A DNA stretch of 22,048 nucleotides from Thermoplasmatales archaeon ex4484_6 (lineage in GTDB: Archaea; Thermoplasmatota; Penumbrarchaeia; Penumbrarchaeales; Penumbrarchaeaceae): assembly GCA_002254385.1 (NCBI GenBank), contig NJDO01000032.1, forward strand, positions 1 to 22,048, given 5' to 3'. The notes under the pieces were generated by a model that did no database searches, was not told where the DNA came from, and was given only the letters and a program-made list of their open reading frames with translations. The translations under genes were made by a program, and so were the position numbers. This document shows, piece after piece, positions 16,908 to 22,048 of the stretch (its first letter is position 1; each line of letters begins with the position of its first letter).

Positions 16908-17345
16908 ATGAGTGAAGAGGTCCCGAAAGCACTTTCCGTATGGTTCGTGATACATTTCATGATCGACATGTTCGTGGCTGTGCCGCTCTTCTTCTTCCCG
17001 GAAAGGTCCCTGGAGCTTCTCGGATGGGAGACAATAGACCCCCTCCTCACGAGGGTCGCCGCAGCGGCCTTCTTCGCCATCGAGATAGAATCATTGATAG
17101 GGCGAAGAGCCTCCCTTGACGGTTTCGGGAACATGCTGAACCTGAAACTGATATGGTCCCTTGCCGCGGTTATCGGTATCGGTTGGGCCCTGCTGTCCGG
17201 TGCCCAGGGAGCTCCTTTGACGGGATGGCTCGTCCTTGCCACGTTCATCATCTTTCATTTCGTCTGGCTGTACTGGAGGTTGAGGGTCCGTTCCCTGAGG
17301 CGGGAGCGTGCTGCAGGTTCCCGGAATTCTCCCGGAGATGGATAA
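16908..17345 (+). CDS. Small membrane protein, about four helices
   Basis: I do not recognise the family. The 145-residue protein has likely helices at about 10-30, 47-65, 79-98 and 105-125, and a basic C-terminus (WRLRVRSLRRERAAG) expected on the cytoplasmic side. Motifs that may define a family are FVIHFMIDMFVAVPLFFFPE, LLGWETIDPL and MLNLKLIWS. ATG 16908 is preferred because AGGTG precedes it at good distance; the longer frame begins with a TTG at 16872. A weak TATA-like TTAATT (16868-16873) lies upstream. The 168 bp between the CRM gene and this one hold nothing else I can support. Confidence 0.65.
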   Translation: MSEEVPKALSVWFVIHFMIDMFVAVPLFFFPERSLELLGWETIDPLLTRVAAAAFFAIEIESLIGRRASLDGFGNMLNLKLIWSLAAVIGIGWALLSGAQGAPLTGWLVLATFIIFHFVWLYWRLRVRSLRRERAAGSRNSPGDG

Positions 17346-17532
17346 AAAATCGGACACGAATGACGATACATTCGTATCCGAACTCTCAACTCCCACCCCC
17401 TGATGTATTGTGTTGAGGATGAATTGAGGTGTACTTAAGGGCTCGATCGAATGGATGCTTTGAATTTCCAATATGATGAACAATACTTCCATTTTCCATC
17501 CGAGCCGTGATCGTGTTTTTCGTCCAGGGAGA

Positions 17533-17570
17533 AATTGGAACATTATAGTAAAATAGAATGAGTTCCAATT
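17533..17570 (+). promoter_or_regulatory. Inverted repeat bracketing a TATA box
   Basis: AATTGGAAC (17533-17541) and GTTCCAATT (17562-17570) form a perfect 9-bp inverted repeat separated by 20 bases. The spacer contains the TATA-like ATTATAGTAAAATA (17542-17555). A transcript start near 17570 would follow. The symmetry suggests a dimeric regulator that covers the promoter of the fibronectin protein. The remainder of the 250-bp gap (17346-17595) is AT-rich and shows no gene. Confidence 0.6.
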
Positions 17571-17577
17571 CCTGGTT

Positions 17578-17594
17578 AATAGGGGGTTCCTATT
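17578..17594 (+). promoter_or_regulatory. Short hairpin holding the ribosome-binding site
   Basis: AATAGG (17578-17583) can pair with CCTATT (17589-17594) around the loop GGGTT. The G-rich Shine-Dalgarno-like stretch GGGGG (17582-17586) lies partly in the stem and partly in the loop, directly before ATG 17596. It could modulate translation, but a 6-bp stem is weak. Confidence 0.3.
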
Positions 17595-17595
17595 C

Positions 17596-20500
17596 ATGAA
17601 GCTTGGAAAAATCGACCTTGAAGGAAATGCAGGAATCAGAATCATCCATCTGGTATTGGCCTTTTTGATGGTGGTATCCGCGTTTGCTGCGGTTGTTCCC
17701 GTCTCGAGGGAAGCGGAAGGGTGGACGTCAGTTTCTCCATTTGGTTCCTCTTCGCATCTTGGTGAATATATGTCGGGTTATATACGGCAGTACGATGCAT
17801 CAAGCCCTTCTTCATATTACAATTATTTCTCAACAACGATGTACATCGGCCATATCTCGGGATATGATGATTTCAGGGCTTCCATCGGTTTTCCATTGTA
17901 TGGTTTTGACGAGAGGACCTACGTCTCATCCATAACCTTGACGATAAGGGTTCTTAACTTCTACGGATCATCATATTATCTCTACGTGGATATTCTGGAT
18001 GAGAATCCACTTTATCCCGGATACGAAACCGGCTACCAGGAGATCAATAACGGCATCTCACTCGGTTCCATCTATGTAACAGGATCAGGATACTATTCGA
18101 TCTCATTCCCTTCAACACAGATAATCAGGATTAGGAACATGATCAGTGATGGAGATGATTTTGTCTTCATGGGATTGAGGTATTTCGAGGCGGGTGGCTA
18201 CTATGGAAGTAACCGATACCTGAGGGTATCCGCCACATCGTCCTATCTGAGGATGGATGTTGACTCAAGCCCCCCCAATACACCGTCCCTTGATGACCTG
18301 GATGAGTTCACGGACGGGTCCTCGGTCTCTCTTGACTGGAATGCGGTATCCGACAATCCGTCCGGGGGTTCTTACGGATATGTGAGGTATCAGGCTGGAG
18401 TCTTCGATAATTCCACATCTCTCGAGCCCCTCTACACATCTCCGTGGTTGACCGGGACAGCCTACACGTTCAATTCTCTGGCTGACGGGGAGAAATACTT
18501 TTTCAGGGTGAGATCGAAGGACGGCCTCGGTTTCGAGAGCTCATGGTCCCTGTATCGCGTGACGACCATGGATTCGACCCCTCCGACCGTACCGGGACTC
18601 ACGGCGGAGCCTGCATACACGGAAGGGACGGAGAACACTCTTCTGTGGATTCCTTCCACGGATACCGCTTCGGGTGTCGATTACTATATGGTTCTGAGAT
18701 CGGACAACCCTGACCTGGCCGATGCGGATGGTATGGGTACACCCAACAATTACTACACCTGGACGGGACTTGCCGGAGAGCAGAACCATTACTTTGCGGT
18801 CGCTGCGGTCGACGAATTGGGGCACATATCACAGATCAGCCCCGTTGTCAGATCCTATCAGGATACGGCACCCCCCTCCGTTCCCGTCATGATGAGCGAG
18901 CCTCCTTTCACCAAGGGTGACACCAACACATTCCAGTGGTATCCTTCCATGGATGCCGGCATCGGTGTGGGCAATTATTCCTACGAGGTGGCCACGGCGG
19001 ATGATTTCAATCCCGCTTCCATTGTGCTTCATGGTAATACGAATCGGACCTTCTTCGAGGCGGCCGGTCTGGTTGACGGAACGAGGTACTGGGTGAGGGT
19101 GAAGGCGGCGGACCTCTTCGATCATGAGTCGGACTGGTCCCGGTCCGTGTGGTCGATCCAGGACATATCCGGCCCCGGGAGTCTCTCTCTCGTTCCTCTC
19201 GATTCTTATATTCCGGAAGGTCCCGTCAGGCTGGAGTGGAATGCGGCCGAGGATACGGGAGCCGGAACGGGATGGTATCGTGTATTGTGGTCCACCGATC
19301 CTTCCTTCTCGACCGGCGTTCATGAGATGGACCACATAGTGGGTCATTCCTACACGATAAGCGGTCTTGATTCGGGAGTTCCATGGTATTTCAAGGTGAC
19401 ATCCTTTGACTCCCTCGGTAACGAGGGTGATTCCGAGATGACGGGAACGACCCTTGACGACTCCCCTCCCACCGTGCCCCTTATAGATCCACTTCCCGAA
19501 TATGCCGGCGGCGAGTCGATACACCTCTCCTGGTCCGAATCGGTGGATTCACTGTCCGGACTGGATCATTATGTGGTGAACGTGTATACGAGCGAGGATA
19601 GGATAGGTCTTGCATTCACGGTCCACACGACGGATACGGAGTTCAGCGTCCCCGGTCTGTCCAATGGGATGACGTACTATTACGAGGTTGTGGCGGTCGA
19701 CAGGGCCGGCAACAGGATAGTATCGGCCCTCAGACATTGCATTCAGGATTCCGAAGGGCCCTCCATCCCAGTTATGATGGACCTTCCGTTCTATTCGACG
19801 AGCGGTCTGGTCCCCATCTCATGGAGTCCCTCCGTGGACGACGGTGCTGGAGATGTGGAGTATCAGGTACAGTATGCATCGGATCCTCTTTTCACGGTCA
19901 ATGCCCATGAAACGGACTGGATGGCCGATACCGCATGGACCCTGCAGGACATCTCCGGCATGACCAGGGCCGGGGAGGCACCTCTGTCCGATGGGACCTA
20001 CTATGTGCATGTTCGGTCCAGGGACGGACTCGGTACCATGTCACCGTTCGGTCCTCTTGACAAGGTTGTCGTGGACAGGACGGGCCCTGACAGGGTCAAT
20101 ATCCTGGATGGGGGCAGATACTACGGAGGTACCACTGCACGGATCGTCTGGGAAGAGTCCTCCGACAACATGGGAGGTGAGATACTCTATCAGGTGACGG
20201 CTCACGAGGAGGAAGACGGTCCTGCAGTTGTGTCATCTCCGTGGATAGGAGAGACCGAGTATACGCTCGGGGATCTCTCCGGTGGGAAGGACTACTACAT
20301 CTACGTCACCGCAAAGGACGAAGCGGGTCTTCCTAGCGAGCCGTCAATTCCCCAGATGATAACCATGGACAACACCCCTCCACGTTTGACACTTGACGGG
20401 GACGGACTGTTCGGCGGTTCCGATCAGTACATCTCCGGTGAGGCAGAGGATTCCCAGTGCGGGCTCGAGGTGGTTCAGATCTCCTTTGATGACGGTTTGA

Positions 20501-21663
20501 CCTGGAACGACTGCGAGGTGAATTCCGGAAAATGGTCGTTCCAGATAGTGAACGTTCCCGAAGGGACCACCTCGTTCATGGTGAGGGCCATTGACAATGG
20601 AGGGAACATAGGTGATTCCTCCCATGGCAGCATCGATCTATCCCCTCCGGAGATATCCTTCACCCATCCCCAGGCGGACAGTGTGGTATCCGGTCCCGTC
20701 CAGATAATGGGAACCATAAACGATCAGAATCTGGAGAGCTACAGTGTGGAGTACAAACCCGCCGGTGGCGAGTGGGAGGAGGTTCTTCCCGAGCAGACCA
20801 CATCGGGATTCTCGGGAGTGCTTGCCACCTGGTTGACTTCCGGTCTTCCCGGCGGGGATTACAAGCTGAAGGTTACTGCAACGGACAGATTGGGTCAGGT
20901 GAGTTCCGGTGAGCTCTCTCTCAAGCTTGCGGGAGCTTCCATCCTCCTCGATCCTTCCATGGTATCCTTCTCGAATACGCATCCGGCTTCCGGTGATAAG
21001 GTCACCGTATTCCTGACACTGACGAATCTTGGCGATTCGCCGGCAGAGGGTTTGACCGTCGTTCTGTATGACGGGGGCAAGGAGATCACCACGAAGACCG
21101 GTGTCACGGTTCCGGCGAGGGGGACCACCGTCGTGACGGGAGAGTTCACTGCCGGAAGCAGGAACGAGATAACTGCGAAGGTGAGCTCCGATGTGATGGG
21201 AGAGGTTTCGATGGACGATCCGGCTGTCCTGGAGAGCGTCGAGGATGAGATGATAATGGAGAACCTTGGAGGCATCATAGGGATGATCGCCCTCGTACTT
21301 GCACTGATAGCGATAGTCCTTGTGTTCGTTATGGGTAGAGGCAGGAAGGAGAAGAAAGAGAAGGTTGAACCGAAGGAGGCGGAGATAAGGGAGAAAGGGG
21401 AGAAGACGGAAGCTCCGAAGGCTCAATCACTCTCCCCGGGTACCCCCTCGGCATCCAAACCCCAGCTTCCGACGGCATCCCCTCCCGCCGCAGCTCCGAA
21501 AAAGCCTGCGCTTCCGTCACCGACGGTAGCTCCCCAGTCGATGCCGAAGAGCGAGCCTCCCCAGCAGCAGCCGTCACTTCAGGCAGCTCCAGCTCCCAAG
21601 GCGGACTCGATAACATACATGGCCCCGAACAAGCAGGAGCATCAGGTAGGTCTGAACAAGTAA
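17596..21663 (+). CDS. Giant surface protein with seven FN3-like repeats, CARDB-like domain and C-terminal membrane anchor
   Basis: A 1355-residue secreted protein, probably a cell-surface or adhesive component. It starts with a signal peptide (hydrophobic core about 17-35). Residues about 45-222 form a Tyr/Ser-rich beta domain resembling DNRLRE-type modules (FRASIGFPL, SITLTIRVL). Seven FN3-like repeats of about 97-109 residues follow, each opening with a D-x-x-[PG]-P type motif. Two more Ig-like segments come next (from DNTPPRL and SPPEISF), then a CARDB-like domain (about 1115-1200), one helix (about 1225-1246), a Lys/Glu-rich stretch and a Pro/Ala-rich tail ending HQVGLNK. It shares its overall plan with the Kelch protein. 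The first 665 bases are clearly richer in AT than the repeats. Confidence 0.85.
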   Translation: MKLGKIDLEGNAGIRIIHLVLAFLMVVSAFAAVVPVSREAEGWTSVSPFGSSSHLGEYMSGYIRQYDASSPSSYYNYFSTTMYIGHISGYDDFRASIGFPLYGFDERTYVSSITLTIRVLNFYGSSYYLYVDILDENPLYPGYETGYQEINNGISLGSIYVTGSGYYSISFPSTQIIRIRNMISDGDDFVFMGLRYFEAGGYYGSNRYLRVSATSSYLRMDVDSSPPNTPSLDDLDEFTDGSSVSLDWNAVSDNPSGGSYGYVRYQAGVFDNSTSLEPLYTSPWLTGTAYTFNSLADGEKYFFRVRSKDGLGFESSWSLYRVTTMDSTPPTVPGLTAEPAYTEGTENTLLWIPSTDTASGVDYYMVLRSDNPDLADADGMGTPNNYYTWTGLAGEQNHYFAVAAVDELGHISQISPVVRSYQDTAPPSVPVMMSEPPFTKGDTNTFQWYPSMDAGIGVGNYSYEVATADDFNPASIVLHGNTNRTFFEAAGLVDGTRYWVRVKAADLFDHESDWSRSVWSIQDISGPGSLSLVPLDSYIPEGPVRLEWNAAEDTGAGTGWYRVLWSTDPSFSTGVHEMDHIVGHSYTISGLDSGVPWYFKVTSFDSLGNEGDSEMTGTTLDDSPPTVPLIDPLPEYAGGESIHLSWSESVDSLSGLDHYVVNVYTSEDRIGLAFTVHTTDTEFSVPGLSNGMTYYYEVVAVDRAGNRIVSALRHCIQDSEGPSIPVMMDLPFYSTSGLVPISWSPSVDDGAGDVEYQVQYASDPLFTVNAHETDWMADTAWTLQDISGMTRAGEAPLSDGTYYVHVRSRDGLGTMSPFGPLDKVVVDRTGPDRVNILDGGRYYGGTTARIVWEESSDNMGGEILYQVTAHEEEDGPAVVSSPWIGETEYTLGDLSGGKDYYIYVTAKDEAGLPSEPSIPQMITMDNTPPRLTLDGDGLFGGSDQYISGEAEDSQCGLEVVQISFDDGLTWNDCEVNSGKWSFQIVNVPEGTTSFMVRAIDNGGNIGDSSHGSIDLSPPEISFTHPQADSVVSGPVQIMGTINDQNLESYSVEYKPAGGEWEEVLPEQTTSGFSGVLATWLTSGLPGGDYKLKVTATDRLGQVSSGELSLKLAGASILLDPSMVSFSNTHPASGDKVTVFLTLTNLGDSPAEGLTVVLYDGGKEITTKTGVTVPARGTTVVTGEFTAGSRNEITAKVSSDVMGEVSMDDPAVLESVEDEMIMENLGGIIGMIALVLALIAIVLVFVMGRGRKEKKEKVEPKEAEIREKGEKTEAPKAQSLSPGTPSASKPQLPTASPPAAAPKKPALPSPTVAPQSMPKSEPPQQQPSLQAAPAPKADSITYMAPNKQEHQVGLNK
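18262..20367 (+). repeat. Tandem array of seven FN3-like protein repeats
   Basis: Repeat units begin at about 18262, 18571, 18862, 19162, 19456, 19747 and 20074. Each starts at an Asp followed by a Pro- or Gly-Pro motif and ends with a strand like YFFRVRSKDGLG or YYIYVTAKDEAG. The units are similar in pattern but diverged in sequence, so the array is old rather than recently expanded. Confidence 0.75.
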
Positions 21664-21687
21664 CAGGGTGAAATAAAAGTCTGGTTA

Positions 21688-21712
21688 GCTCCGGGAAGAC
21701 CCTTCCCGGAGC
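21688..21712. terminator. Perfect 11-bp hairpin between converging genes
   Basis: GCTCCGGGAAG (21688-21698) and CTTCCCGGAGC (21702-21712) pair perfectly around the loop ACC. It lies 24 bases after the fibronectin gene's stop and 17 bases after the minus-strand membrane gene. On the minus strand it is followed by ACTTTTATTT, a T-rich run that fits termination. It is probably bidirectional. Confidence 0.65.
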
Positions 21713-21729
21713 GATTCGTTACTGTGATG

Positions 21730-21885
21730 TCAAGATATCACGAAGAAGAGAGAGACACCTAGCAGTATCGTTATGACATTTGAAACAAACGACATTGCAA
21801 ACACCCGCTTTGCTGGATAGACCCTATCAATGATTTTCAGTCTCCTGAAAAAACTGAAGAATAACATCAATGCCAGAAACTCCAT
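21730..21885 (-). CDS. Small two-helix membrane protein
   Basis: A 51-residue hydrophobic protein of unknown function. The first helix starts MEFLALMLFFSFF, followed by a basic loop (RRLKIIDRVYPAKR) and a second helix (about 34-51, ending LLGVSLFFVIS). The ATG at 21885 is the only standard start. The frame is open further upstream, as a hydrophobic stretch (GSFIVAELFPII), back to the TGA that ends the RelE-like gene, so a non-standard start or readthrough is possible. No convincing Shine-Dalgarno precedes the ATG. Codon use and composition are AT-rich, unlike the rest of the window. Confidence 0.5.
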   Translation of the reverse strand: MEFLALMLFFSFFRRLKIIDRVYPAKRVFAMSFVSNVITILLGVSLFFVIS

Positions 21886-21921
21886 TATGATGGGGAATAA
21901 CTCCGCGACAATAAATGAACC

Positions 21922-22048
21922 TCATTCCTTCTTAGGTCGCCATTTGTATACCGAATCATGGTGACCGTAATAATACACGGTAACCTTCTGATCTGCATGG
22001 TCAACTGCGAATATTAGAACGAAACTTGAATCAATATGAACGCGCAAA
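21922..22048 (-). CDS. RelE/ParE-like toxin, C-terminal fragment (cut by window edge)
   Basis: Only the last 41 residues are inside the window. They read from LRVHIDSSFVLIFAV through KVTVYYYGHHDSVYKW to KKE. The strand-turn-strand pattern ending in a G-H-[HR]-[DK]-x-V/I-Y motif is characteristic of RelE/ParE-superfamily mRNA interferases. The gene starts beyond 22048, where a partner antitoxin would also be expected. The family call rests on a short fragment and is moderate. The region is AT-rich, consistent with a transferred module. Confidence 0.55.
   Translation of the reverse strand, partial: LRVHIDSSFVLIFAVDHADQKVTVYYYGHHDSVYKWRPKKE

Noticed and set aside
18262..20367. FN3 array as a recent tandem duplication or CRISPR-like repeat
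   Set aside because: The units are alike only at the protein pattern level; no long identical DNA repeats or regular spacers were seen.

Overview
This looks like a piece of an archaeal chromosome, most likely euryarchaeal and plausibly Thermoplasmatota. The lineage is inferred from gene content, not from a search. The archaeal signs are an RNase P protein 4 with its zinc site beside a CRM/YhbY RNA-binding protein, a Rad3/XPD helicase, a KaiC/RadA-like ATPase, a TadA/TadC-type pilus system with a class III-type signal peptide, very large Kelch and fibronectin surface proteins held by one C-terminal helix, and TATA boxes about 26 bases upstream of start codons (leaderless genes). Most of the window is GC-rich, with AGG-type arginine codons dominant.

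Layout. 2-3313 (+): the 3' part of an XPD-like helicase, then a multidomain protein with a degenerate RecA/KaiC-like domain. 3335-5520 (-): an ABC-2 exporter (permease and ATPase, start and stop overlapping). A palindromic TATA element at 5580-5589 lies between the ATPase and a small DUF3783-like gene. 5613-6875 (+): the DUF3783-like gene and a membrane-anchored extracytoplasmic cyclophilin. 6933-7424 (-): a lipoprotein. 7559-11473 (-): a compact operon in the order secretion ATPase, membrane platform, pilin-like protein. 11742-16070 (+): a Kelch surface protein, divergent from that operon. 16070-16739 (+): RNase P protein 4 and a CRM-domain protein. 16908-17345 (+): a small membrane protein with about four helices. 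17596-21663 (+): a surface protein with seven fibronectin III-like repeats. 21664-22048: an AT-rich tail with a perfect hairpin and, on the minus strand, two short genes that are easy to miss: a small membrane protein and the C-terminal end of a RelE-like toxin.

How it fits together. The middle and right of the window are devoted to the cell surface: pilus motor and platform, pilin-like subunit, Kelch propeller protein, fibronectin repeat protein, lipoprotein and anchored cyclophilin. The informational genes (helicase, RNase P subunit, CRM protein) are interspersed.

Main points for a second look: (1) the RNase P protein 4 gene has a TATA box inside its open frame and a well-placed ATG in a different frame, so a frameshift near a five-G run at 16180-16184 is likely; (2) a perfect 9-bp inverted repeat brackets the TATA box of the fibronectin gene; (3) the RelE-like frame continues in phase, past a single TGA, into the small membrane protein; (4) the KaiC-like domain has lost key ATPase residues. 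No CRISPR array, insertion sequence, tRNA or rRNA was seen.
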